Below, in pieces: positions 8,464 through 18,028 of a stretch of 64,000 nt of DNA. A program made the translations under genes and the position numbers. The stretch lies in contig CAYUXZ010000003.1 of NCBI GenBank assembly GCA_964449135.1, positions 1 through 64,000 of the forward strand, read 5' to 3'. Source of the DNA: SZAS-103 sp964449135. GTDB lineage: Bacteria; Pseudomonadota; Gammaproteobacteria; Xanthomonadales; Xanthomonadaceae. Within the stretch, counting starts at the first letter, position 1. Each line of letters starts with the position of its first letter. A model generated the notes under the pieces. The model ran no database searches and was not told the origin of the DNA. It worked only from the letters and a program-made list of their open reading frames with translations.

Positions 8464-8847
8464 ATGCGCCACCAGAAAGCAGGCCGCAAATTCAACCGCA
8501 CCAGCGCACACCGCCAGGCGATGTTCTCCAACATGGCCGCGTCGCTGATCAAGAACGAGCTGATCCGCACCACGCTGCCGAAGGCGAAGGAACTGCGTCG
8601 CGTCGCCGAGCCGCTGATAACGCTCGCCAAGACCGACGGCGTCGCCAACCGCCGCCTCGCTTTCTCGCGCCTGCGCGACAAGCAAGCCGTGGGCAAGCTG
8701 TTCGTCGAACTCGGCCCGCGCTACACCGCGCGTCCGGGCGGTTACCTGCGCATCCTCAAATGCGGCTTCCGCGCCGGCGACAACGCGCCGATGGCCTACG
8801 TCGAACTCGTGGATCGCCCGCGCACGGACGCTGTCGCCGCCGAGTAA
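8464..8847 (+). CDS. rplQ: 50S ribosomal protein L17
   Basis: L17, near the peptide tunnel exit. The 127-residue product starts MRHQKAGRKFNRTSAHRQAM and includes the family core MAASLIKNELIRTTLPKAKELR and RPGGYLRILKCGFRAGDNAPMA. It is the last gene of the ribosomal block, with a strong terminator 22 bases after its stop. Confidence 0.97.
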   Translation: MRHQKAGRKFNRTSAHRQAMFSNMAASLIKNELIRTTLPKAKELRRVAEPLITLAKTDGVANRRLAFSRLRDKQAVGKLFVELGPRYTARPGGYLRILKCGFRAGDNAPMAYVELVDRPRTDAVAAE

Positions 8848-8868
8848 GCGCACGTCCGCTCCGCATCG

Positions 8869-8896
8869 AAAAACCCCGCCATATGCGGGGTTTTTT
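8869..8896 (+). terminator. Rho-independent terminator of the ribosomal operon
   Basis: AAAAACCCCGC (8869-8879), loop CATAT, then GCGGGGTTTTTT (8885-8896). The perfect GC-rich stem runs directly into a T-tract, the canonical form, placed just after rplQ. Confidence 0.93.
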
Positions 8897-9062
8897 GTGG
8901 ACGGTCGATGCGTGCAATCCGCTGCATCGAGAATGCGGCCGATTTCAGGCGCCGGATCTCGGGTGCGGCGCGAAATGCCGGACGAGCATACGCCCGCGTA
9001 CAGACGCGCAGCGCCAGCGGTGCTTAAAATGACGTTCCATCCGCGCCGATAGACTGGATTCG

Positions 9063-10016
9063 ATGTCGCCTTCCAATTCCCCTACGCTCGCGTTCGTGTT
9101 TCCCGGCCAGGGTTCGCAGTCCATCGGCATGTTGGCCGACCTGGCGGCCGAGCATCCGGCGATCCGCGAAACCTTCTTCGAAGCGTCCGAGGGCGCGGGC
9201 CTGGACCTGTGGAGGCTCGCGCAGGAAGGCCCCGACGAGGAACTCAATCGCACCGAGTTCACCCAGCCGGCGCTGCTCGCAGCGGGCGTGGCCGCCTGGC
9301 GCGCATGGAACGCGGCCGGTGGCGTGCGGCCCGCATTGCTCGCCGGGCACAGCCTCGGCGAATACACCGCGCTGGTCGCGGGCGGCGCGCTGTCGCTGCG
9401 CGAGGCGGCGGGTCTGGTGCGTGAGCGCGGCCGGCTGATGCAGGACGCGGTGCCCGCGGGCGTCGGCGCGATGGCGGCCGTGCTCGGTGCCGACGACGCA
9501 TTGATTGCCGAAATCTGCGAGCAGATCGCCGGCGACGAGATCGTCGCTCCGGCGAACTACAACAGCCCGGGCCAGACCGTGATCGCCGGTCACGTGACGG
9601 CGGTCGATCGCGCGCTGGCCGCGCTCGCCGAACGCGGCGTGCGCAAGGCGGTGAAGCTGCCGGTTTCGGTGCCATCGCACACCGCGCTGATGCGCGGCGC
9701 GGCTTTGAGGCTCGCCGAGCGCATGGCGAAGCTCGCCTGGAGCGCGCCGGCCATTCCGGTCGTGCAGAACGCCGACGTGCGCAGTTTCGACGACGCGCCC
9801 TCGATCCGCGACGCGCTTGTGCGGCAGCTGCACCAGCCCGTGCAATGGACCGGCTGCGTGCAGGAGCTGCGCGACCGCGGCGTCACGCGCATCGTCGAAT
9901 GCGGACCGGGTCGGGTGCTGCTGGGCCTGATCAAGCGCATCGACAAGACGCTCGAGTCACGCACGATCGGCACGCCCATGGAATTCGATACCGCACTCAA
10001 GGAACTCACCGCATGA
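9063..10016 (+). CDS. fabD: Malonyl-CoA:ACP transacylase
   Basis: FabD loads malonyl groups onto acyl carrier protein for fatty acid elongation. The 317-residue product has the FPGQGSQSIGM start, the nucleophile elbow GHSLGEY with Ser97, the GQTVIAGH segment and the catalytic His206 in SVPSHTALM. It is preceded by 166 bases containing no gene after the rplQ terminator. The usual upstream partners rpmF, plsX and fabH are absent here, so the fatty acid cluster is split at this point. It overlaps fabG by 4 bases (ATGA). Confidence 0.96.
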   Translation: MSPSNSPTLAFVFPGQGSQSIGMLADLAAEHPAIRETFFEASEGAGLDLWRLAQEGPDEELNRTEFTQPALLAAGVAAWRAWNAAGGVRPALLAGHSLGEYTALVAGGALSLREAAGLVRERGRLMQDAVPAGVGAMAAVLGADDALIAEICEQIAGDEIVAPANYNSPGQTVIAGHVTAVDRALAALAERGVRKAVKLPVSVPSHTALMRGAALRLAERMAKLAWSAPAIPVVQNADVRSFDDAPSIRDALVRQLHQPVQWTGCVQELRDRGVTRIVECGPGRVLLGLIKRIDKTLESRTIGTPMEFDTALKELTA

Positions 10017-10759
10017 GCACGCAACCCCTCGCGGGCGAGATCGCCCTGGTCACCGGCGCGAGCCGCGGCATCGGTGCGGCGATCGCCGACGAACTCGTAG
10101 CGCAGGGCGCGAAAGTGATCGGCACCGCGACCTCCGAAGCGGGAGCGGCCGCGATCGGCGAGCGCCTCGCCGCGCACGGCGGCACAGGCCGCACGCTGGA
10201 CGTCGCGAACGGGGTTGCGGTTGATGCGCTGATCGATGCGATCGCGAAGGAATTCGGCCCCATCTCGATCCTCGTCAACAACGCCGGCATCACCCGCGAC
10301 AACCTGCTGATGCGGATGAAGGACGAGGAATGGCAGTCCATCCTCGACACCAACCTCACGTCCGTGTATCGCACGAGCAAGGCGGTCATGCGCGCGATGA
10401 TGAAGGCGCGCAAGGGACGCATCATCAACATCGCCTCGGTCGTCGGCGTGACCGGCAATCCGGGCCAGACCAACTACGCGGCCGCGAAGGCGGGCATCAT
10501 CGCGTTCTCGAAGTCGCTCGCGCGCGAGATCGGTTCGCGCGGCATCACCGTCAACGTGGTCGCGCCGGGTTTCATCGACACCGACATGACGCGTGCACTC
10601 GGCGAGGACCAGCGCAAGGCGCTGGAAGGGCAGATCGCGCTCGGGCGTCTGGGCGAACCGGCCGACATCGCGCGCGCGGTCGCCTTCCTCGCCGGCCCGT
10701 CCGCGGCCTACATCACCGGCGAAACCCTGCACGTCAACGGCGGCATGTACATGCCCTGA
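10013..10759 (+). CDS. fabG: 3-oxoacyl-ACP reductase
   Basis: NADPH-dependent reduction of 3-ketoacyl-ACP, an SDR enzyme. ATG 10013 overlaps the fabD stop and gives 248 residues. The Rossmann motif TGASRGIG lies at 14-21, the NNAG motif near 89-92, and the catalytic Ser142, Tyr155 and Lys159 (YAAAK) are all in place. The C-terminus ETLHVNGGMYMP is typical. An upstream in-frame extension inside fabD is not family-like. Position between fabD and acpP fixes the assignment among the many SDRs. Confidence 0.96.
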   Translation: MSTQPLAGEIALVTGASRGIGAAIADELVAQGAKVIGTATSEAGAAAIGERLAAHGGTGRTLDVANGVAVDALIDAIAKEFGPISILVNNAGITRDNLLMRMKDEEWQSILDTNLTSVYRTSKAVMRAMMKARKGRIINIASVVGVTGNPGQTNYAAAKAGIIAFSKSLAREIGSRGITVNVVAPGFIDTDMTRALGEDQRKALEGQIALGRLGEPADIARAVAFLAGPSAAYITGETLHVNGGMYMP

Positions 10760-10802
10760 TTCCACGGTCCGCGCCTTGCATCCGCCGCCGTAGGGTGCGC
10801 GA

Positions 10803-10831
10803 CTGGAATTGGCGCGGGTTTCCTCTACAAT
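10803..10831 (+). promoter_or_regulatory. Possible promoter for acpP
   Basis: TACAAT (10826-10831) is a good -10; the hexamer 17 bases upstream, CTGGAA (10803-10808), matches the -35 consensus only partly. It lies in the 106-base fabG-acpP gap, 35 bases before the acpP ATG, and would allow the extra expression acyl carrier protein usually needs. Confidence 0.45.
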
Positions 10832-10865
10832 ACGCCGGCTTGGCACACCCACCTGAGGTTATTCC

Positions 10866-11105
10866 ATGAGCACCATCGAAGAGCGCGTCAAGAAAATCGT
10901 TGTCGAACAACTGGGCGTGAAGGAAGAGGACGTCACCGCGAACGCCTCGTTCGTTGACGATCTCGGCGCGGATTCGCTGGATACCGTCGAGCTCGTGATG
11001 GCGCTGGAGGAAGAGTTCGAGTGCGAGATCCCCGACGAAGACGCCGAGAAGATCACCAGCGTGCAGCAGGCGATCGACTACGTGAAGGCGCATGTGAAAG
11101 CTTGA
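10866..11105 (+). CDS. acpP: Acyl carrier protein
   Basis: The 79-residue acidic carrier of growing acyl chains. The phosphopantetheine attachment site is Ser37 in GADSLDTVELVMALEEEF, and helix III region EIPDEDAEKITSVQQAIDYV is standard. It is preceded by TGAGGTTATTCC. It sits between fabG and fabF, in the order expected for type II fatty acid synthesis. Confidence 0.98.
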   Translation: MSTIEERVKKIVVEQLGVKEEDVTANASFVDDLGADSLDTVELVMALEEEFECEIPDEDAEKITSVQQAIDYVKAHVKA

Positions 11106-11106
11106 C

Positions 11107-11144
11107 GGTCGTCCCCGACCAGGAACCCGGTCATCCCTGGCCGG
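11107..11144 (+). repeat. Two hairpins downstream of acpP
   Basis: GGTCG/CGACC (11107-11120) and CCGGTCA/TGGCCGG (11127-11144, one G-T pair) both close on the loop TCCC. They follow the acpP stop directly. A weak T content downstream (GGACTTCTCG) makes termination uncertain; they may cap abundant acpP transcripts. Confidence 0.5.
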
Positions 11145-11301
11145 ACTTCTCGACAAAAGCGTTTCACATGATCGAATGAACACCGCCGGGGCCGCGCATC
11201 GCGGCCCTGCGCGTTTGCAGGACACGGACCGTCGCATCACACCGGTCGCGCGCGGCGCGATCGCAGACCAGGGCGCGCGGACGCGCGCAGCGGAGACTTG
11301 C

Positions 11302-12540
<1,239 letters not shown>

Positions 12541-12599
12541 CCACGGCGGGCGTATGACTTTGGTGTCGAACGATCTGAACATCCTGTTCATCCGTTCGA

Positions 12600-12720
12600 G
12601 CGCCAAGTCCGGCGCATGTCCGGACTTGGCGCCCGCGCCAGAACATTCTCTGGCGCGGACAGGCCATCCTTGGCCTGTTCCATCGCCCCGGCGGCATCTT
12701 TCAGATGCAAGATCGCCGGG
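12600..12720 (+). repeat. Array of four consecutive hairpins between fabF and pabB
   Basis: Stem 1 has 13 base pairs (12600-12612 with 12620-12632, CCAAGTCCGG core). Stem 2 has 10 (12633-12642 with 12649-12658). Stem 3 has 8 (ACAGGCCA 12659-12666 with 12671-12678). Stem 4 is nested, CCCGGCG/CGCCGGG (12687-12693, 12714-12720) around GCATCT/AGATGC. All arms are perfect and nearly abutting, and none is followed by a T-run. The rest of the 223-base gap shows no gene. Confidence 0.75.
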
Positions 12721-12763
12721 TCGATAGTTCCGTCAAGGCGATGCGCAACGCGAGCGGCTCGTG

Positions 12764-14110
12764 ATGAACACGCGCACACTGCCGGGCGAAACCGATCTGT
12801 TCGCGCTGCATCGGAGTTTTCCGCAGCGCTATCCGCTGCTGCTCGAAAGCGTCGCCGACGGCACGCCGCGTTCGCGCTGGGACGTGCTGCTGATCGCGGA
12901 CGGCGAGGGCGTCGTTGCCGATCGCACTGGCGTGCATATGCTCGATGGGCGCGAGCTGCCGGGTGGGTTTTTCGACAATCTCGATCGCGCCTGGTGCGAG
13001 CAACGCGCTGGACGCAGCGATGACGAGCTTCCGTTCCACGGCGGCTGGGCGTTGTTCCTGGCCTACGAACTGGTCGCGGAAATCGAGCCAATCCTGCATC
13101 TGCCGGCGCCCGATGCCGCTGCCGTGCCGACCGCGCTCGCGCTGCGCTGCCCGGCGGCGCTGCTGCGCGATCGCGAACGCGGCGAAGTCCTCGCGATCGC
13201 CGAGCCCGGCAGCGTCGATCTGCTCGATGCGATCGCTCGCGACATCGCCGCGGTTTCGACGTCGCCGTCGGCATGGACGCCGCCGGTCAGGGTCGAAGAG
13301 GACGATCCACAGCGCTTCCTCGACGGCGTCGAGCGCGTGCATGAGTACCTGCGCGACGGCGACGTGTTCCAGGTCAACCTTTCGCGCGCCTGGCGCGCGC
13401 GTTTCGCGCAGGCGCCGCAACCGGGCGCGGTGTACCAGCGTCTGCGCGATGCGAACCCCGCGCCATTCGCGGCCTCCTTCATCCGGCCGGAGTGGGCGCT
13501 CGCGAGTTCGTCGCCCGAGCGCTTGATCTCGATCCGCGACGGGGTGATCGAGACGCGGCCCATCGCCGGCACGCGCCCGCGCCTTGCCTCCGACGACGAA
13601 GTCGAGCGCGTACGCGAACTCGTCGGCCATCCCAAGGAACGCGCCGAGCACGTGATGTTGATCGACCTCGAACGCAACGACCTCGGCCGCGTCTGCGTCC
13701 CCGGCAGCGTCGAGGTCGACGAGCTGATGGTGGTGGAGAGCTATGCGCACGTGCACCACATCGTCTCCAACGTGCGCGGACGGCTGCGGGAGGAGGTCTC
13801 GCCGAGCGATGCGATCCGAGCGGTGTTTCCGGGCGGCACGATCACCGGCTGCCCGAAGGTACGTTGCATGGAGATCATCGCCGAACTCGAAGGCGTCGGC
13901 CGTGCCGAATACACCGGCGCGCTGGGCTATCTCGACCGCAACGGCGACATGGACCTCAACATCCTGATCCGCAGCATCCGCCAGACCGGCGAAATCCTGC
14001 AGTTCCGCGCGGGCGCGGGCATCGTCGCCGATTCGGTCGCGGCGTTCGAGCTCGACGAAACCCGTGCGAAGGCGCGCGGCCTGCTGCGCGCGCTGGGCGT
14101 GGACGCATGA
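12764..14110 (+). CDS. pabB: Aminodeoxychorismate synthase component I
   Basis: Chorismate-utilising enzyme making 4-amino-4-deoxychorismate for folate. About 448 residues; GTG 12761 directly before ATG 12764 is an equally possible start. The C-terminal chorismate-binding domain carries ERLISIRDGVIETRPIAGTRPR, HVMLIDLERNDLGRVC and FPGGTITGCPKVRCMEII. The PIAGT motif has Ala where E. coli PabB has the covalently reacting Lys (PIKGT), so it resembles TrpE there. Assignment to PabB rests on overlap with pabC (4 bases). No amidotransferase subunit gene is adjacent. Confidence 0.88.
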   Translation: MNTRTLPGETDLFALHRSFPQRYPLLLESVADGTPRSRWDVLLIADGEGVVADRTGVHMLDGRELPGGFFDNLDRAWCEQRAGRSDDELPFHGGWALFLAYELVAEIEPILHLPAPDAAAVPTALALRCPAALLRDRERGEVLAIAEPGSVDLLDAIARDIAAVSTSPSAWTPPVRVEEDDPQRFLDGVERVHEYLRDGDVFQVNLSRAWRARFAQAPQPGAVYQRLRDANPAPFAASFIRPEWALASSSPERLISIRDGVIETRPIAGTRPRLASDDEVERVRELVGHPKERAEHVMLIDLERNDLGRVCVPGSVEVDELMVVESYAHVHHIVSNVRGRLREEVSPSDAIRAVFPGGTITGCPKVRCMEIIAELEGVGRAEYTGALGYLDRNGDMDLNILIRSIRQTGEILQFRAGAGIVADSVAAFELDETRAKARGLLRALGVDA

Positions 14111-14937
14111 CCGTGCGCATCTATCGCGGACAGCAGCGCCTGGATGCGATCGATGAGCGCGACCGCGGACTGGCTTACGGCGATGGATTGTTCGAAACGA
14201 TCCTGATCCATCGCGGCAATTCCGTCTGGTGGGGTGCGCATCTGCAGCGATTGCGGCACGGTTGCGAGGCACTCGGCATCGCGATGCCGGATCACGGGTT
14301 TCTGCAAGCGCAGTGCGATGAGCTGATCGCTGGCTGCGCACGCGGTGTGCTGAAGATCGTCGTCACGCGCGGCGCCAGCGAGCGTGGCTACGCCATTCCC
14401 GCGAATGCCGAACCGACGCTGCTGCTGTCGCTGGGCGAGGCTCCTCACGCGCCGCCGCGCGACGGCCTCGTGCTGCGTTGGTGCGACACGCGACTCGCGA
14501 TCCAGCCGCGACTCGCCGGCATCAAGCACCTCAACCGGCTGGAGCAGGTGCTCGCGCGCGCCGAATGGGACGATGCGTCCATCCACGAAGGCCTGCTCTG
14601 CGACATGCGCGGACGCGTGGTCGGCGCGACATCCGCGAACCTGTTCGCACTGCACGATGGGCGATGGCTGACGCCGCCGGTCGCGGACTGCGGCATCGCC
14701 GGAACCTGTCGTGCCTGGCTGCTGGAGAACATCACGACATCTGCTGAGGCTGAACTCGACCGCGCCGACGTCGAATCTGCCGACGCGCTCATCCTGTGCA
14801 ACTCCGTGCGCGGTATCCTTCCCGTGGCGGCGATGGGGGAGCGGCGCTGGGCGTCCGATCCGTACGCGAGCGCGCTGCGACATGCATTGGCTGCCGCTGA
14901 ACCCGGATTCCGAACATTTTCATCGGAGGTTGCGTGA
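14107..14937 (+). CDS. pabC: Aminodeoxychorismate lyase
   Basis: PLP-dependent fold-type IV enzyme converting aminodeoxychorismate to p-aminobenzoate and pyruvate. ATG 14107 overlaps the pabB stop; 276 residues. The N-terminal RGLAYGDGLFETILIHRG, the PLP-lysine segment AGIKHLNRLEQVLAR and the cofactor-phosphate region GRVVGATSANLF are family hallmarks. The longer open frame upstream runs antisense-like through pabB and is not coding. It overlaps mltG by 4 bases at GTGA. Confidence 0.93.
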   Translation: MTVRIYRGQQRLDAIDERDRGLAYGDGLFETILIHRGNSVWWGAHLQRLRHGCEALGIAMPDHGFLQAQCDELIAGCARGVLKIVVTRGASERGYAIPANAEPTLLLSLGEAPHAPPRDGLVLRWCDTRLAIQPRLAGIKHLNRLEQVLARAEWDDASIHEGLLCDMRGRVVGATSANLFALHDGRWLTPPVADCGIAGTCRAWLLENITTSAEAELDRADVESADALILCNSVRGILPVAAMGERRWASDPYASALRHALAAAEPGFRTFSSEVA

Positions 14938-15983
14938 CCGACAAACCGCCCCGCGGGATCATCGCCCGCATCGTCTCGGGCCTGTTCAAGCTGACATTGC
15001 TGGCCGTCCTCGTCGCGGCCGGCGTCGGCTGGTGGAAGTTCGATCAGTTCACGAAAGCGCCGATCGGCGGGCGCGACGCCAAGGTGATGGTCGGCCGCGG
15101 CGAATCGCTGCACGGCGTGATCGCTTCGCTGCGCGATGCCGGCGTGCAGACCGGCAACGACATCGAATGGCAACTGCTCGCGTGGAAGATGGGCGTGCGC
15201 TCGCGGATGCAGATCGGCGAGTACGCGGTCACGCCGGATCTCACGCCGGAACAGCTGCTGCGCAACATCGCCAACGGCAAAGTGATCCAGTATCACTTCA
15301 CGATTGTCGAGGGCTGGAACATGCGCGAGCTGCGCGCCGCGCTGAAGACCGCGCCGTTCATCAAGCACGAGCTCGCCGACACGAGCGACGCCGCGCTGAT
15401 GCAGCAGCTCGGCCGCTCGCGCCGGCATCCGGAAGGCCGCTTCCTGCCCGAGACCTACGCCTACACGCGCGGCAGCAGCGACATCGAGCTGCTCGGACGC
15501 GCGGCGAAGGCGATGGACGCCGCGCTCTCCGAAGAATGGGATCGGCGTGATCCGCAACTCACGCTGACGTCTCCCGACCAGGCGCTCATCCTCGCCTCGA
15601 TCGTCGAAAAGGAAACCGGCGTTCCCGACGAACGTCCGCGCATCGCCGGCGTGTTCGTGCGACGCCTGCAGACCGGGATGAAGCTGGAAACCGATCCGAC
15701 CGTGATCTACGGCCTCGGCAGCGCCTACGACGGCACGATCCACAAGCGCGACCTGTATCTGGACACGCCGTACAACACCTACACGCGCGCCGGCCTGCCG
15801 CCGACGCCGATCGCGATGCCCGGACACGCCGCGCTGCATGCGGCGACGCATCCTGCCGCGGGCAACGAGTTGTACTTCGTCGCCAGCGGCGGCGGCGGGC
15901 ACGTATTCTCGGCGACGCTGGCCGAGCACAACGCCGCGGTCGCGCGCTACGTGAAGATGCAGCGCGAAAAGGCCTTGCAATGA
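14934..15983 (+). CDS. mltG: Endolytic murein transglycosylase MltG
   Basis: Inner-membrane enzyme proposed to cut nascent glycan strands and end their polymerisation. GTG start at 14934; 349 residues with one N-terminal membrane segment (about 17-33, LFKLTLLAVLVAAGVGWW), a LysM-like stretch, then the YceG domain. The catalytic Glu is in LILASIVEKETG; the TDPTVIYG and YNTYTRAGLPPTPI motifs follow. It lies between pabC and tmk, the widespread proteobacterial order, with 4-base overlaps at both ends. Confidence 0.95.
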   Translation: MTDKPPRGIIARIVSGLFKLTLLAVLVAAGVGWWKFDQFTKAPIGGRDAKVMVGRGESLHGVIASLRDAGVQTGNDIEWQLLAWKMGVRSRMQIGEYAVTPDLTPEQLLRNIANGKVIQYHFTIVEGWNMRELRAALKTAPFIKHELADTSDAALMQQLGRSRRHPEGRFLPETYAYTRGSSDIELLGRAAKAMDAALSEEWDRRDPQLTLTSPDQALILASIVEKETGVPDERPRIAGVFVRRLQTGMKLETDPTVIYGLGSAYDGTIHKRDLYLDTPYNTYTRAGLPPTPIAMPGHAALHAATHPAAGNELYFVASGGGGHVFSATLAEHNAAVARYVKMQREKALQ

Positions 15984-16606
15984 GGGGCCGGCTGATCACC
16001 ATCGAAGGCGGCGAAGGCGCGGGTAAATCCAGCGTGATGGGTGCGCTCAGCGAGGCCCTGCAACGTCGCGGCCTGGAAGTCGTGGTCGCGCGCGAGCCCG
16101 GCGGTACCGATGCGGGCGAGGCGATACGCGCGGTGCTGCTCGATCCGGGGCGCTCGCTCTGCGCGGAAACCGAATTGCTGCTGATGTTCGCCTCGCGCGC
16201 GCAACTCGTGCGCGCCACGATCCTGCCCGCGCTCGAACGCGGCGCATGGGTAATCTGCGACCGTTTCACTGACGCGAGCTTCGCCTACCAGGGCGGGGGG
16301 CGCGGGCTCGACGGCGGCGTCATCGCCGAACTCGAACGCTGGGCGGCGACGATCAAGCCCGATCTCACCTTCCTGCTCGACATCAACGTGCGCCAGGGCC
16401 ACGCGCGCGTGGCTGCGCGCGCCGGCGAACGCGACCGCATAGAGAACGAGCGCGAGGATTTCTTCGAGCGCGTGCGTACGGCGTATCTGCGACGCGCAAG
16501 GGCCGAACCGCAGCGTTTCCGCGTGATCGATGCGGGTCAGTCGCAAGACGAGGTGCTCAGCGAAGTGCTGGAGCAACTCGAACGGGCCATCGCCGCGTGG
16601 GCGTGA
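15980..16606 (+). CDS. tmk: Thymidylate kinase
   Basis: Phosphorylates dTMP to dTDP. 208 residues with the P-loop GGEGAGKSS near residue 10, the DR(F/Y) motif VICDRFTDASFAYQGGGRGL, and the lid region ARAGERDRIENE. The Arg-Glu pair after the P-loop region (VVAREPGGTDAGEAIR) is typical. It overlaps mltG by 4 bases and holB by 4 if the GTG at 16603 is used. Confidence 0.96.
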   Translation: MRGRLITIEGGEGAGKSSVMGALSEALQRRGLEVVVAREPGGTDAGEAIRAVLLDPGRSLCAETELLLMFASRAQLVRATILPALERGAWVICDRFTDASFAYQGGGRGLDGGVIAELERWAATIKPDLTFLLDINVRQGHARVAARAGERDRIENEREDFFERVRTAYLRRARAEPQRFRVIDAGQSQDEVLSEVLEQLERAIAAWA

Positions 16607-17613
16607 ACGATCTGGCGCCGTGGTTGCGTGCGCCATTGCGGCGCAGCCTCGACGCGCTCGCATCGGAGCGGCTTCCGCACGCGCTGCTGGTCTGCGGGCC
16701 GGCGCACATCGGCAAGCGCGCGTTCGCCGATGCGCTCGCGCGCGCGCTGCTGTGCCGTGATCGCGTTGACGGCGCGGCCTGCGGTCGTTGCCGCGACTGC
16801 GCGCTGCATGAGGCGGGCACGCATCCGGACTGGAAGTATCTCAGCTTCGAGGAAAACGAGAAGACGAAGGTCATGCGCAAGGAGATCGTGATCGAACAGA
16901 TCCGCGATCTCGGCGCATGGTTCGCATTGACGCCCCAGCGCGGCGGCGCGCAGGTCGCACTGATCGAACCGGCCGAAGCGATGAACGCGAACGCCTCGAA
17001 CGCGCTGCTGAAGACGCTCGAGGAGCCGATGCACGATCGCTATCTGCTGCTGCTCTGCGAATCGCCGATGCGCCTGTCCGCGACGATCCGCAGCCGCTGC
17101 CAGCGCATCGAACTGCTGCCGCCCCCGAGCCAGGAAGGCCTGGACTGGTTGCGTGCGCGCGGCCATGGCGAAGCAATCGCGCGAACCGCCTACGACGCGG
17201 CGCGCGGCCATCCGGGCCTGGCCGCGCACTGGATCGAGCAAGGCCTGCTGGACCTGCGCGAATCGGTGCGTGCGGATCTGGTCGCGATCGCCACGGGCAA
17301 GTCGCAGCCGCTCGCGGTTGCTTCCGCGTGGCTCGCGGACGAGCAGGCCGAGCAGCGGCTCGCGTTCGCGGCCGACATCGCGGTCGACCTGCACGCACAG
17401 GCGCTCGGAGCGCGCGAAGCGGCTTCGGCCGCCGGTTCCGGCCGCGTTAACGCGGCCCGTTTGACAGTGGCGCCGGATTTTCCGAAGCTGTCGGCATGGT
17501 TCGATGCCTCCAACCGCGTACGCGCGTTGTTGCGCACTCCGGTCCGCGCCGATCTGGCGGTGGCCGGACTGCTGCGCGACTGGCGCATCGCGATGTCGCC
17601 GAAATTGGGTTGA
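16603..17613 (+). CDS. holB: DNA polymerase III subunit delta'
   Basis: Clamp-loader subunit. I chose GTG 16603, which overlaps the tmk stop as GTGA; GTG 16597 would add two residues. About 336 residues. The AAA+ region has a degenerate P-loop GPAHIGKR, a four-Cys zinc module (CRDRVDGAACGRCRDC), and the SRC sensor-type motif IRSRCQRIEL. These features, with the absence of an intact Walker A Ser/Thr, mark delta' rather than tau/gamma. The tmk-holB-pilZ order supports it. Confidence 0.94.
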   Translation: MNDLAPWLRAPLRRSLDALASERLPHALLVCGPAHIGKRAFADALARALLCRDRVDGAACGRCRDCALHEAGTHPDWKYLSFEENEKTKVMRKEIVIEQIRDLGAWFALTPQRGGAQVALIEPAEAMNANASNALLKTLEEPMHDRYLLLLCESPMRLSATIRSRCQRIELLPPPSQEGLDWLRARGHGEAIARTAYDAARGHPGLAAHWIEQGLLDLRESVRADLVAIATGKSQPLAVASAWLADEQAEQRLAFAADIAVDLHAQALGAREAASAAGSGRVNAARLTVAPDFPKLSAWFDASNRVRALLRTPVRADLAVAGLLRDWRIAMSPKLG

Positions 17614-17662
17614 ACGTCCTCGCCGGTCGCGACGACCGACGCAAGCACGCGGAGGAAGGATC

Positions 17663-18013
17663 ATGAGCGCAGGCGCACGGCAAGGCATCCTCTCGTTGGC
17701 GCTCAAGGACAAGGCTTCGCTGCACCACGCCTACCTGTCTTTCGTCAAAAACGGCGGCATCTTCGTCGCGACGAACAAGAAGTACAACCTCGGCGACGAG
17801 GTCTTCGTGCTGATGACCCTGCCCGAAGGCAGCGAGCGCCTGCCGGTCGCCGGCAAGGTGGTCTGGATCACGCCGGCCGGATCGCAGGGCAACCGTCCAG
17901 CGGGCATCGGCGTTCAGTTCGCCGATTCGGTCGAGGGCGACACCGCGCGCGGCAAGGTCGAGGCGATCCTTGCGGGCATCATCAATTCGGACAAACCCAC
18001 GCACACGATGTGA
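17663..18013 (+). CDS. pilZ: Type IV pilus PilZ-domain protein
   Basis: Small PilZ protein needed for type IV pilus biogenesis in Pseudomonas and Xanthomonas. ATG 17663 follows a strong GGAGGAAGG site; 116 residues. The beta-barrel segment LSFVKNGGIFVATNKKYNLGDEVFVLM and the VVWITPAGSQGNRPAGIGVQF region match the family. The N-terminal c-di-GMP-binding RxxxR motif is not seen, as in PilZ itself. In many relatives tatD follows; here an unrelated minus-strand gene is found instead. Confidence 0.9.
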   Translation: MSAGARQGILSLALKDKASLHHAYLSFVKNGGIFVATNKKYNLGDEVFVLMTLPEGSERLPVAGKVVWITPAGSQGNRPAGIGVQFADSVEGDTARGKVEAILAGIINSDKPTHTM

Positions 18014-18028
18014 AACGTTCGTTTTGCG

